Positions 52,987-61,962 of a stretch of 64,000 nt of DNA are shown here, piece by piece (the first letter of the stretch is position 1; every line of letters starts with the position of its first letter). The notes under the pieces are model-generated. The model was not told where the DNA came from and did no database searches. It saw nothing but the letters and a program-made list of their open reading frames with translations. Both the position numbers and the translations under genes were made by a program. Source of the DNA: Sphingobacteriaceae bacterium (GTDB lineage Bacteria > Bacteroidota > Bacteroidia > Sphingobacteriales > Sphingobacteriaceae); the NCBI GenBank assembly GCA_903642215.1, contig CAHJWG010000001.1:558001-622000 (forward strand). Reading direction: 5' to 3'.

Positions 52987-53646
52987 TTAAGTATTAGCCA
53001 GTTTCAATCCTAAAAATACAGCAATTGACAGATTGAAAAAATCTACAGTCATATGTGATAAGATTGGATAGATTAGCCGTTTATCTTTTTGGTAAAACCA
53101 CATCCAGCACCAGCCCATAATAAAGGTGGTGATACAAGTCGGGATCAAAACACGTGGATTAGCAAGCCAGTATGATCCCCACAAAAAATAATGTGAAAAG
53201 CTAAAAAGTAAGCCTGAAAGCAGTTGCTTTTTTATTGAATTAACAGGTAAATTAATAAGCAATCCTCTCCAGAAAGCTTCTTCAAAAAACGGGTTAATTG
53301 CTGCAAAAACAATAATGTAAACGAACGATATTGCTGGTACAATTTTATGATTTGAAGTAAAAACACCCAACGGAATCAAAGCTGGCAGAATAAGACCAAT
53401 TATCAATAATTTCAGATTGGGCAAAGGCAGTAATCCTGATTTTTTGGTATCAACGATAATGTTCAATTTCTTTTTTGCAAACCATAAACAGATTTCAATA
53501 CTGATGTAGTAGATAGCAAAAGATGGAATCCAAGATAACCGCATTGGTAAAAGTCGAGCACAAATTTCTATGCCAAAGCGCGTAAAAATCAGCACAAAAA
53601 GAGGCATTAAAAATAGTAAACGGGCAGATTTATCATTGGTAGGCAT
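52987..53646 (-). CDS. CPBP-family intramembrane glutamic endopeptidase
   Basis: 219 residues with about six hydrophobic segments. The catalytic core is the paired Glu in NPFFEEAFWRGLLINL, followed by SFSHYFLWGSYW and the C-terminal LSHMTVDFF. Family members process prenylated proteins or confer bacteriocin immunity (family knowledge). It stands 14 bases from the small antitoxin-like gene, but the link is not evident. Confidence 0.85.
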   Translation of the reverse strand: MPTNDKSARLLFLMPLFVLIFTRFGIEICARLLPMRLSWIPSFAIYYISIEICLWFAKKKLNIIVDTKKSGLLPLPNLKLLIIGLILPALIPLGVFTSNHKIVPAISFVYIIVFAAINPFFEEAFWRGLLINLPVNSIKKQLLSGLLFSFSHYFLWGSYWLANPRVLIPTCITTFIMGWCWMWFYQKDKRLIYPILSHMTVDFFNLSIAVFLGLKLANT

Positions 53647-53691
53647 GACAGCAATATAGTTAATTTCTTTATTACTAACTATTTAAATTCT

Positions 53692-53706
53692 AATGCTTCT
53701 TTTACC
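53692..53706 (-). repeat. Dispersed repeat copy before the CPBP gene
   Basis: GGTAAAAGAAGCATT on the minus strand, between the mfd stop and the CPBP gene. Confidence 0.7.
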
Positions 53707-53714
53707 ACTACTTT

Positions 53715-56700
53715 TTAAGCAACAGCCGGTTGTCCGGCCATTTCTTCCAAAGTTTCTACAGCTTCATCAATTGTTCTGATGCCTTCAAAACTGATACGCA
53801 AACTACTTTTAACTTCTTTTAAATTACATCTTCGCGGATTATCCTGCACAAACTGCAAAATTTTATGGAACGATTTGCTTTCAAAATAAGGCGATTGCTG
53901 GTTGGCAATAAAGTAACCGCGCAGAATATTCTTTTTAAGCGATACTTTTTCAAACCCGATGGATTTGCCCAGCCATTGCAAGCGTACGGTGTTCATCATA
54001 TCTTTTACCGGGCGCGGAACTGATCCGAAACGATCTTCCAGCTGCTTGGCAAATGCCTGCAATTCGGTTTCATTTTCGATTTTAGAAAGTTCCGTGTAGA
54101 GATTATAGCGTTCGGCAATACTGGTTACATATTCATCCGGAATCATGATTTCCAGATCGGTATCAATCTGCGTAAAAGAAACAAAAGGACGCGGTTTTTC
54201 ATTTTGAAAAACACCTTGAAACTCATCATCTTTCAATTCCTGAATCGCTTCGTCCAAAATTTTATGATACATTTCAAAGCCGATTTCTGCAATAAAACCG
54301 CTTTGTTCTGCACCTAATAAATTTCCGCTGCCTCGAATATCCAGATCACGCATCGCAACGTTAAAACCGCTTCCCAAATCAGAAAACTCTTCGATTGCGC
54401 TTAACCGTTTCCTGGCTTCGGAAGTTAAGGTTGATAGCGGCGGACTAAGTAAATAGCAAAATGCTTTTTTATTACTCCGCCCAACGCGGCCGCGCATCTG
54501 GTGCAAATCACTCAAACCAAACATGTGCGCGTGGTTAATGATGATTGTATTAGCGTTTGGTATATCCAAACCAGCTTCTATAATCGTTGTGGCCACCAAA
54601 ACATCAAATTCGCCGTTTACAAACTTCAGCATCACATTTTCCAGCGCATCGCCTTCCAGTTGTCCATGCGCAATACCAACGCTTGCTTTAGGCACCAATT
54701 TGTGGATCATGCCACCCAATTGCGCCAAATCCTGCACACGATTATGGATGAAAAAAACCTGTCCGCCGCGGTTTACTTCAAATTCAACCGCTTCTTTTAT
54801 CAGCTTATCATTAAAAACGTGCAGTTCGGTAACCACAGGCTGGCGGTTTGGCGGCGGCGTAGAAATGATCGATAAATCCCGCGCGCCCATCAGCGAAAAA
54901 TGCAGCGTTCGCGGAATCGGTGTTGCCGTTAACGTTAACGTATCCACATTTACGCGCATCGCTTTTAGTTTTTCTTTGGTTGATACACCGAATTTTTGCT
55001 CTTCATCGATAATCATCAAACCCAAATCTTTAAACTTCACATCTTTGCTGACCAAACGATGCGTGCCGATCAGAATATCAACTTTTCCATCAGCCACATT
55101 TTGCAAAGTGTCTTTAATTTGTTTGGAAGATTTAAAGCGATTTACATAATCAATATTGCAAGGAAAGTCTTTTAAGCGATCAGAAAACGTTTTAAAATGT
55201 TGGGCTGCCAGAATGGTTGTAGGCACCAAAACAGCAACTTGTTTGCTATCGGCAACGGCTTTAAAAGCAGCGCGAATGGCCACTTCTGTTTTGCCAAAAC
55301 CAACGTCGCCGCAAATTAAACGGTCCATCGGATGCGGCGATTCCATATCGCGTTTTAATTCGGCCGTTGCTTTTTCCTGATCCGGCGTATCTTCATAGAT
55401 AAAAGAAGCTTCCAGTTCATTCTGTAAATAACTATCCGGCGAAAAAGCGTTACCATGGTGTGTTTTACGAACAGCATAAAGCTTAATCAGATCGCGGGCA
55501 ATGTCTTTAACTTTTTTTTTTGTAGTTTTTTTGAGGCGATCCCAGGTATCCGTACCCAATTTATTCATTTTGGGCATCGTACCTTCTTTTCCGCTGAACT
55601 TGGAAATTCGATTTAAGGAATTGATATTTACATAAAGCAAATCGTTATCCGCATAAATTAAACGGATCATTTCCTGCGATTTGCCGTTTACTTCCACTTT
55701 TTCCAAACCGGCATATTTTCCGATTCCATGATCAATATGCGTTACATAATCGCCGGGTTTTAGTTCGCGCAGTTCTTTTAAAGTGATGGCCTGCGATTTT
55801 TGATAGCCTTTTTTAAGCTTGTATTTATAGTAACGGTCAAAAATCTGATGATCGGTATAACACGCCAGTTTCTGTTCACGATCCACAAAACCTTCGCGGA
55901 TAGAAACCGGAATCGGGGTAAATTTAGCCGTTTTATCAATATCTTCAAAAATGGCATATAAACGTTCAATCTGCTTTGTGGAATCGGTTAAAATCAGGTT
56001 TTCAATCTTTTCCGCATCGTTGTTTTTAATGTTATGGATGAGCAGATTAAAATCTTTATTAAACGAAGGTTGCGGCCGGATATCAAAACTGATGGTTTGA
56101 TCTGCCTGATAAAAAAACTGCTTGCCAAACTCTACCACGCTAAAATCGCGCAACTGATCTGCAATCATTTTTTCATTGCAAAAACTGTAAACCGGATCAA
56201 TCCAATCCATGTTTTCATTTTTTTCCTGTACCGGCAAAGCTTTCCACAGCTGGGTTGCTTTTTTGTGGCCTTCTTGGATAATATCCAGCGTAAACTGCAC
56301 GTCTTTGATCCACACGCAAGTATCCGCATCTATATATTCCAGCAGAGAAATGTTATTTTGGGTGAGGAATTTCGACTGCACATTCGGCACAATTGTAATG
56401 CTTTTTACGTGTTCTACCGAAAGCTGACTTTCAATTTCAAACGTCCGGATGGATTCTATAAAATCACCAAAAAATTCTACGCGATAAGGCAAATCGTGCG
56501 AAAACGAAAAAATATCAACTATGCCGCCACGAATAGAAAACTGGCCCGGACTATACACAAAATCAACGCGCTCAAACTCATATTCAATCAAAAATTCGTT
56601 GATAAAATCGATACTGAGCTTGTTTTGAACGGCAATTTCAAGCGTGTTTTTTTCGAGTGAGTTGCGGTCGATCACTTTTTCGGCCAATGCTTCCGGATAC

Positions 56701-57071
56701 GTAACAATTAGATTACCATATTCTGAAGCATGATTTAACTCGTTCAAAACCTCTGCACGTGCCAAAACATGACTTGCATCCGGCTGTGTAAAATCAAACC
56801 CTTTTCTGTACGAAGATGGAAAGTGCATGATTTCTTTATCCAGCAAATTTTCCAGGTCAGCCTGAAAATAACCGGCTTCTTCCTGATCGGGCAAAACAAA
56901 AAGGATATGTTTATGCTGTAAAAAATACAAAGCCACAGCCAAAAAGGCATCGCTGGAACCAACCAAACCGCGCAAATGTACACGCGGATTTTTGCCCGAA
57001 TTTAGCATCTGGGCCAAACTTTTTACACGGCCATCAGCCTTGTAGCATTCTAAAATATCACGAATATTCAA
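53715..57071 (-). CDS. mfd: Transcription-repair coupling factor
   Basis: 1118 residues. N-terminal UvrB-like domain; RNA-polymerase-interacting domain near residue 440-510 (LKPGDYVTHIDHGIGKYAGLEKV); SF2 translocase with Walker A CGDVGFGKTEVAIRAAF, DEEQ box IIDEEQKFGV, motif III TATPIPRTLHFSLM, and motif V/VI ATTIIEAGLDIPNANTIII and QMRGRVGR. It removes stalled RNA polymerase and recruits UvrA. Translation begins at a TTG (57071) preceded by an in-frame TGA, so no upstream start exists. The promoter's -7 box ends 7 bases before it. Confidence 0.97.
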   Translation of the reverse strand: MNIRDILECYKADGRVKSLAQMLNSGKNPRVHLRGLVGSSDAFLAVALYFLQHKHILFVLPDQEEAGYFQADLENLLDKEIMHFPSSYRKGFDFTQPDASHVLARAEVLNELNHASEYGNLIVTYPEALAEKVIDRNSLEKNTLEIAVQNKLSIDFINEFLIEYEFERVDFVYSPGQFSIRGGIVDIFSFSHDLPYRVEFFGDFIESIRTFEIESQLSVEHVKSITIVPNVQSKFLTQNNISLLEYIDADTCVWIKDVQFTLDIIQEGHKKATQLWKALPVQEKNENMDWIDPVYSFCNEKMIADQLRDFSVVEFGKQFFYQADQTISFDIRPQPSFNKDFNLLIHNIKNNDAEKIENLILTDSTKQIERLYAIFEDIDKTAKFTPIPVSIREGFVDREQKLACYTDHQIFDRYYKYKLKKGYQKSQAITLKELRELKPGDYVTHIDHGIGKYAGLEKVEVNGKSQEMIRLIYADNDLLYVNINSLNRISKFSGKEGTMPKMNKLGTDTWDRLKKTTKKKVKDIARDLIKLYAVRKTHHGNAFSPDSYLQNELEASFIYEDTPDQEKATAELKRDMESPHPMDRLICGDVGFGKTEVAIRAAFKAVADSKQVAVLVPTTILAAQHFKTFSDRLKDFPCNIDYVNRFKSSKQIKDTLQNVADGKVDILIGTHRLVSKDVKFKDLGLMIIDEEQKFGVSTKEKLKAMRVNVDTLTLTATPIPRTLHFSLMGARDLSIISTPPPNRQPVVTELHVFNDKLIKEAVEFEVNRGGQVFFIHNRVQDLAQLGGMIHKLVPKASVGIAHGQLEGDALENVMLKFVNGEFDVLVATTIIEAGLDIPNANTIIINHAHMFGLSDLHQMRGRVGRSNKKAFCYLLSPPLSTLTSEARKRLSAIEEFSDLGSGFNVAMRDLDIRGSGNLLGAEQSGFIAEIGFEMYHKILDEAIQELKDDEFQGVFQNEKPRPFVSFTQIDTDLEIMIPDEYVTSIAERYNLYTELSKIENETELQAFAKQLEDRFGSVPRPVKDMMNTVRLQWLGKSIGFEKVSLKKNILRGYFIANQQSPYFESKSFHKILQFVQDNPRRCNLKEVKSSLRISFEGIRTIDEAVETLEEMAGQPAVA

Positions 57072-57078
57072 ATCTTTG

Positions 57079-57106
57079 CAAATATATCAAATAGAAAATT
57101 CGGCAA
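57079..57106 (-). promoter_or_regulatory. Promoter of mfd
   Basis: TTG (57106-57104), 17 bases, TATATTTG (57086-57079), both elements on consensus. The TTG start codon lies only 7 bases past the box, so the transcript is leaderless or nearly so. Confidence 0.65.
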
Positions 57107-57181
57107 AAAGTGTTTAGTAAAAGTTAAATCGATAAAACAAAACTTTTTCTGTTTGCTTAAATACTCGTTGCTTTGCTGGGC

Positions 57182-57196
57182 GATGCTTCTTTTACG
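57182..57196 (-). repeat. Dispersed repeat copy between mfd and DUF4199 gene
   Basis: CGTAAAAGAAGCATC on the minus strand with upstream GATTTTATGC. It lies in the divergent mfd-DUF4199 gap. Confidence 0.7.
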
Positions 57197-57263
57197 GCAT
57201 AAAATCTTAATTTTAAACCCTTGATTGTTGCTTCGCGTTATCTGAACTTTAAATATAATTATT

Positions 57264-57671
57264 ATGAAAAATGCAGTGATTTTTGGAATTGTTATCGGAG
57301 TTTTAAGCGGAATCTGGATTTGGGCAATGTATTTACTCGGCCATTCTACTTTAAGTACAGATACGTTGTACGAATCTACTTCGATATTAATCCCGATTAT
57401 AGGATTATTTTTCGGGGTAAAACGATATCGTGATGTTGACAAAGGCGGCCATATTACGTTTTTTGAAGGCTTGCAGGAAGGCTTTAAAATTTTAATGGCC
57501 GGCGGAATCGTAGCTGTTGCTTTTGCCATTTTATTTGTTAATTATGTAGCAAAAAGTTCAATCACAGATTTTTCGGGTAAAATTTTTGGCGCTTTATTAG
57601 TCGGCGTAATTACTGCGCTGGCAGTTTCTTTATTACTGATGAAAGATTCTAAACGCGTTGATTCTAAATAA
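57264..57671 (+). CDS. DUF4199 membrane protein
   Basis: 135 residues with three or four transmembrane segments (3-25, 35-53, 75-97, 108-127). The motif GVKRYRDVDKGGHITFFEG between helices two and three is characteristic of DUF4199 proteins. It is inner-membrane; its function is unknown. It precedes the Nif3-like gene by 51 bases, with a repeat copy between. Confidence 0.85.
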   Translation: MKNAVIFGIVIGVLSGIWIWAMYLLGHSTLSTDTLYESTSILIPIIGLFFGVKRYRDVDKGGHITFFEGLQEGFKILMAGGIVAVAFAILFVNYVAKSSITDFSGKIFGALLVGVITALAVSLLLMKDSKRVDSK

Positions 57672-57678
57672 AAGCAAC

Positions 57679-57693
57679 CATACTTCTTTTAGC
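57679..57693 (-). repeat. Dispersed repeat copy between DUF4199 and Nif3 genes
   Basis: GCTAAAAGAAGTATG on the minus strand with upstream TTATTTAGCT. Confidence 0.65.
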
Positions 57694-57722
57694 AGCTAAA
57701 TAATGTTGTTTAATTTCAGCCA

Positions 57723-58820
57723 ATGAAACTAAATGAAATTACTGCACATCTCGAAAACTTCGCACCGCTTGTTTACCAGGAAGATTATGATAATTCCGGA
57801 TTAATCGTTGGTTCGCAGGATCAGGAAATCAATCAGGCTTTAATTTCTTTGGATTGTACAGAAGCTGTTGTTGATGAAGCAATTGCCAATAATTGCCAGC
57901 TGATTATTTCTCATCATCCGATCGTTTTTAAAGGCTTAAAAAAGTTTAACAATAAAACTTATGTAGAGCGTGTAGTAGAAAAGGCTATTAAAAACAGCAT
58001 TGCTATTTACGCTATCCATACCAATTTAGATCACGTTTTTGCCGGTGTAAACAAGCGTATTGCTGATCGGTTAGGTTTAAAAAACTGCCGGGTTCTTTCA
58101 CCCCAAAAAAACCTTTTAAAAAAGCTGGTTACGTTTGTTCCGGTTGCGCAGGCAGCAATTGTCCGCAACGCTTTATTTGCTGCCGGAGCCGGAAATATCG
58201 GTAATTACAACGAAGCAAGTTTTAATGTTAAGGGAACCGGAACGTTTAAAGCGAATGAAAACGCTAACCCGTTTGTTGGTGAAGTTGGCACTCGCAACGA
58301 AGAAAATGAGGTTAGGGTCGAAGTAATTTATCCGCAAAATTTTGAAAATAAAATTATTGCCGCACTTATTTTGGCACATCCTTACGAGGAAGTTGCTTAT
58401 GATTTATATCCGATAACCAACTCTTATAATGAAGTTGGTGCCGGCCTGATTGGCGAACTGGAATTCCCGCAGGAAGAACCAAACTTTCTGCAACACGTAA
58501 AATCGCAGATGAAAGCAGAAGTAATCCGGCATACTGTTTTTACCGGTAAAAAAGTGAAAAAGGTTGCGGTTTGCGGCGGCTCCGGCAGTTTTTTGTTAAA
58601 GCAGGCCATTGCTGCGGGCGCAGATGTTTTCGTTACTGCTGATTTTAAATATCACGAGTTTTTTGATGCAGAAGGAAAAATTGTAATTGCGGATGTCGGG
58701 CATTTTGAAAGTGAGCAGTTTACGCAAGATTTATTAGCTGAAATTATACAGAAAAAATTTCCTAAATTTGCAATCCGTTTAACAAAAATTAATACAAACC
58801 CCGTCAAATATATTATTTAA
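57723..58820 (+). CDS. Nif3-like dinuclear metal centre protein
   Basis: 365 residues. The metal site is built from HHPIVFKGLKKF, HTNLDHVFAGVN and GHFESE near the C-terminus, as in the Nif3 family. An inserted YqfO-type domain sits between the two halves (residues about 130-240). The Nif3 hexamer binds two metals; GTP cyclohydrolase activity is proposed in related proteins, but the role is not settled. The stop TAA and next ATG overlap by one base (TAATG) with the zinc-ribbon gene, a pairing common in Bacteroidota. Confidence 0.93.
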   Translation: MKLNEITAHLENFAPLVYQEDYDNSGLIVGSQDQEINQALISLDCTEAVVDEAIANNCQLIISHHPIVFKGLKKFNNKTYVERVVEKAIKNSIAIYAIHTNLDHVFAGVNKRIADRLGLKNCRVLSPQKNLLKKLVTFVPVAQAAIVRNALFAAGAGNIGNYNEASFNVKGTGTFKANENANPFVGEVGTRNEENEVRVEVIYPQNFENKIIAALILAHPYEEVAYDLYPITNSYNEVGAGLIGELEFPQEEPNFLQHVKSQMKAEVIRHTVFTGKKVKKVAVCGGSGSFLLKQAIAAGADVFVTADFKYHEFFDAEGKIVIADVGHFESEQFTQDLLAEIIQKKFPKFAIRLTKINTNPVKYII

Positions 58821-59566
58821 TGGAACAAACAGTAGAACAAAAGCTGAAAGCTTTATACGAACTACAAACTATACACACTAAAATCGACAGAATCAGACAG
58901 GTAAGAGGCGAACTCCCGATGGAAGTAAGCGATTTAGAAGATGAAGTTGCCGGATTAGAAACCCGTATCCAGAAAATAAAAGACGATTTGGATGATGTGG
59001 AAGATGCCGTGGTTACCAGAAAAAACCTGATAAAAGAAGCACAAGCCAACACTAAAAAGTACGAAGCCCAGCTTGCAGAAGTTAAAAACAACCGTGAATA
59101 TGATGCAATCCAGAAAGAAATTGAAATTCAGGGTTTAGATGTGCAGGTAAGCGAGAAAAAAATTAAAGAACTTGGATACGATATTGCTACCAAAACCCAG
59201 GTTTATGAAAAAGCTTTAGCAGATTTAGAAGATCGCCGTAAAGATTTTGAAGTAAAAAAAGCAGAATTAGGCACAATTACTTCCGAAACCGAGAAAGAAG
59301 AAAGCGAACTGAATGCGCAGGCTGATGAAGCAAAAACGAATATTGAAGAACGTTTGCTATTTGCTTATGGCCGTTTGAGAAATAACGCTAAAAATGGCTT
59401 GGCTGTTGTAACAATTGAGCGCGATGCCTGTTCCGGCTGTTTTAACGAAATCCCGCCGCAACGCCAGGCAGACATTCGTCAGCGTAAAAAAATTATTGTT
59501 TGCGAACACTGCGGACGTATTTTGGTAGATGAGCAAATGGTTTTAGAAACTGCGGAAGCAGTTTAG
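58820..59566 (+). CDS. Coiled-coil zinc-ribbon protein (DUF164)
   Basis: 248 residues. The first 180 are a long coiled coil (ALYELQTIHTKIDRIRQ onward) and the last 60 form a C4 zinc ribbon with Cys pairs DACSGCFNEIP and VCEHCGRIL. It is translationally coupled with the Nif3-like protein; the pair probably work together, perhaps in metal or nucleic-acid binding, but the role is not known. A terminator follows closely. Confidence 0.92.
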   Translation: MEQTVEQKLKALYELQTIHTKIDRIRQVRGELPMEVSDLEDEVAGLETRIQKIKDDLDDVEDAVVTRKNLIKEAQANTKKYEAQLAEVKNNREYDAIQKEIEIQGLDVQVSEKKIKELGYDIATKTQVYEKALADLEDRRKDFEVKKAELGTITSETEKEESELNAQADEAKTNIEERLLFAYGRLRNNAKNGLAVVTIERDACSGCFNEIPPQRQADIRQRKKIIVCEHCGRILVDEQMVLETAEAV

Positions 59567-59586
59567 TTACCAAAAATATTTTAATG

Positions 59587-59615
59587 AAAAAGGTGCTTGA
59601 GAAAGCACCTTTTTT
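59587..59615 (+). terminator. Terminator of the Nif3/zinc-ribbon operon
   Basis: AAAAAGGTGCTT pairs with AAGCACCTTTTTT (short loop), 20 bases past the zinc-ribbon stop, with a T-run. It lies in the convergent gap with the FabH-like gene. Confidence 0.85.
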
Positions 59616-59620
59616 TATGC

Positions 59621-59635
59621 GGTAAAAGAAGCATC
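59621..59635 (+). repeat. Dispersed repeat copy after the terminator
   Basis: GGTAAAAGAAGCATC, 5 bases past the terminator stem and next to the FabH-like stop codon. Confidence 0.75.
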
Positions 59636-59639
59636 AGGT

Positions 59640-60719
59640 TTAATACTGATAAACAATTGCGTTAATATTCATCCCGGCACCAACAGATGCCAGCAAAATT
59701 TTATCTCCCGGGTAAATATTTTGATTGGGTGTATTGCCTTTGATAATACTATCTAAAAGCGTTGGAATGGTAGCTACAGAGCTGTTTCCGTGATGAGAAA
59801 TATTCATCGGCATCAAATCAGCATTAAATTCCTGCTCGCCAAAAAGTTTAAAAACACGCTGTAAAATTGCTGTATCCATTTTTCCGTTCGCCTGATGGAT
59901 CAAAACTTTTTTAATATCGTACAAGCTTACATTTGCTTTATCCAAAGCCATTTTTATCACAATCGGTACATGAACCAGCGCATATTCATATAGTTTGCGC
60001 CCGTTCATTTTGATATACAAATTTTGTTCTGTTTCTTTTTTAAGCGAATAGGATGGACCCATCGTTAACAATCCGGCATAATCAACCGCATGAGATTGTG
60101 TTTTGTGTGCTAAAATTCCTTTTTCAGAACCCGGAACAGCTTCTAAAATAACAGCACCGGCACCATCGGCATATATCATACTGTCGCGATCATGCGGATC
60201 AGTAATTCGTGAAAGTGTTTCCGCACCAATCACCAAGCATCTTTTTGCATCACCGGATTTGAGGTAATAATTTGCCTGGATAACACCCTCTACCCAACCC
60301 GGACAGCCGAAGGGCAAATCATACGCAACGCAATCAGGATTTTTAATTTGTAAAAGCTGCTTAATCCTTGCGGCCAAAGTTGGTACCAAATCAATGCGGT
60401 TACTGCCTTCGGTAATATCGCCGAAATTGTGTGCAACAATAATATAATCCAACGTTTCAGCATCAATACCAGAACTTTTTAATGCTTCTTTTGCGGCTAA
60501 AAAACCTAAGTCGGAAGTATTTTGATCCGGCCGTGCGTAACGGCGTTCTTCAATTTCGGTAATATTTCTAAACTGCTCTAAAATTAAAGGATTGCTTTTA
60601 TTGATCGGATTTCCATCTTTTTCAAAAAAACGGTTACCGAGGAAGTGGTTGCTTGTGATGATTAGCTCCGGAATATAACTTCCGGTAGCTACAATTACCG
60701 AACGGATGTTAGCTTGCAT
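59640..60719 (-). CDS. 3-oxoacyl-ACP synthase III (FabH)-like protein
   Basis: 359 residues from the ATG at 60719; a TTG seven codons upstream is less likely. The active-site triad is visible: Cys in DLPFGCPGWVEG, His in VLIHQANGKMD and Asn in ISHHGNSSVATIP. The fold starts IRSVIVATGSYIPE. It is a member of the ketoacyl synthase III family; whether it starts fatty acid synthesis or makes another condensed product is not clear, as no fab neighbours are present. It stands alone on the minus strand. Confidence 0.88.
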   Translation of the reverse strand: MQANIRSVIVATGSYIPELIITSNHFLGNRFFEKDGNPINKSNPLILEQFRNITEIEERRYARPDQNTSDLGFLAAKEALKSSGIDAETLDYIIVAHNFGDITEGSNRIDLVPTLAARIKQLLQIKNPDCVAYDLPFGCPGWVEGVIQANYYLKSGDAKRCLVIGAETLSRITDPHDRDSMIYADGAGAVILEAVPGSEKGILAHKTQSHAVDYAGLLTMGPSYSLKKETEQNLYIKMNGRKLYEYALVHVPIVIKMALDKANVSLYDIKKVLIHQANGKMDTAILQRVFKLFGEQEFNADLMPMNISHHGNSSVATIPTLLDSIIKGNTPNQNIYPGDKILLASVGAGMNINAIVYQY

Positions 60720-60791
60720 GTTGATTGTACTATATACCAAATTGGTATTTAGTATAAATTTAACTTTATTATGTTGAATTTCAAAATTGCT

Positions 60792-61862
60792 TCAAAATAA
60801 TTTTGTTTGCAGGTTATGCTGATTTACAAAATGGCTGAGGTTGTAAGGCGGAATTTCTCGTCCGTTTAAATATTTTTTACAGGCAACAGCAAAAAGTTGT
60901 TTAATGGAATCGGCAATATTTCCTTCGCCGGTTTTACGGGTTCCCCAACGAGAATCATTCAGTTTTCCATTATGGCAGTTTTCAATCTGATGCAAAACTT
61001 TTTCTGCCTGATTAGGGAAAGCTTTGTAAATCCAATCGGTAAACAAAGCACCAATCGAACCGTTCAAGCGCACAATTGTATAACTTGCCGCACGTGCACC
61101 ACAATCGGCAGCGGCTTTAATTATATCCGAAATTTCGTGGCTATTTAAACCGGGAATAATAGGAGCGACCATCGCCCGAACAGGTACGCCAGCTTCGGAA
61201 AGCTTTTTAATTACCGCCAAACGGCCGGCAGCAGTAACGGTACGAGGCTCCAGTTTTAAACGTAAATCTTCTGATAAAGAAGTGATTGAAATATTAACGT
61301 GAATGAGATCGAGTTTAGCCAACTCCGAAATCAAATCTATATCACGTAAAATCAGGTTGTTTTTACTGATAATGCTTACCGGATTGCGATATTTTAGAAA
61401 AACTTCCAGCAAAGAACGTGTAATTTTTAATTTTTTTTCAATTGGCTGATAGCAATCTGTATTGCCGGAAAGTGCAATTACTGCAGGCTGATAGTTTTTT
61501 TTGTTGAAGTAGGTTTCGAGCAAACGTGCGGCATCATGTTTTATAATAATTTTACGTTCAAAATCCAGGCCGGCACTAAAACCATAATACTCGTGCGAAT
61601 TACGGGCATAGCAGTAAATACAACCATGCTCGCAGCCCTGATACGGATTAATGGAATAGTTGAAGGATAAATCCGGACTGTTTGATTCGCTTACAATTTT
61701 TTTTGGTGTTTCATTAAAAAACTGTGTTTTTGAGTTTTCAAGAAATGGTTCGTCTAAGCCTTCTTCAAACTCGGTTACATATTTATTTTGAAGAAACTTG
61801 TTATGCGTGTTTAATTGCGCACCTCGGCCTTTAAAATAAGTTTCGTTTTCTTGCTGATCCAT
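60792..61862 (-). CDS. PA0069-family radical SAM protein
   Basis: 356 residues. The radical SAM cluster motif is CEHGCIYCYARN, preceded by NPYQGC. Its TIM-barrel motifs are IALSGNTDCYQPIEKKL, SIISKNNLILRDIDL and IVRLNGSIGALFTDWIYKAF, as in the family related to spore photoproduct lyase. The substrate and reaction are unknown. The gene lies 72 bases beyond the FabH-like gene, both on the minus strand. Confidence 0.9.
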   Translation of the reverse strand: MDQQENETYFKGRGAQLNTHNKFLQNKYVTEFEEGLDEPFLENSKTQFFNETPKKIVSESNSPDLSFNYSINPYQGCEHGCIYCYARNSHEYYGFSAGLDFERKIIIKHDAARLLETYFNKKNYQPAVIALSGNTDCYQPIEKKLKITRSLLEVFLKYRNPVSIISKNNLILRDIDLISELAKLDLIHVNISITSLSEDLRLKLEPRTVTAAGRLAVIKKLSEAGVPVRAMVAPIIPGLNSHEISDIIKAAADCGARAASYTIVRLNGSIGALFTDWIYKAFPNQAEKVLHQIENCHNGKLNDSRWGTRKTGEGNIADSIKQLFAVACKKYLNGREIPPYNLSHFVNQHNLQTKLF

Positions 61863-61919
61863 AATATAAAATTACTAAATTTATTAGCAATTTTATATCA
61901 TTTTAACAGATATTTAGTG

Positions 61920-61962
61920 ATAAAAACAGTATCAGGCATTTTTTTTCTGATACTGTTTTTAT
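61920..61962 (-). terminator. Hairpin built from two inverted second-class repeat copies
   Basis: The plus copy GATAAAAACAGTATC (61919-61933) and its inverted partner (61949-61963) pair over 16 bases: ATAAAAACAGTATCAG with CTGATACTGTTTTTAT. The stop codon of the LutC-like gene (61959-61961) is inside the right arm. A T-run fills the loop. Confidence 0.75.
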
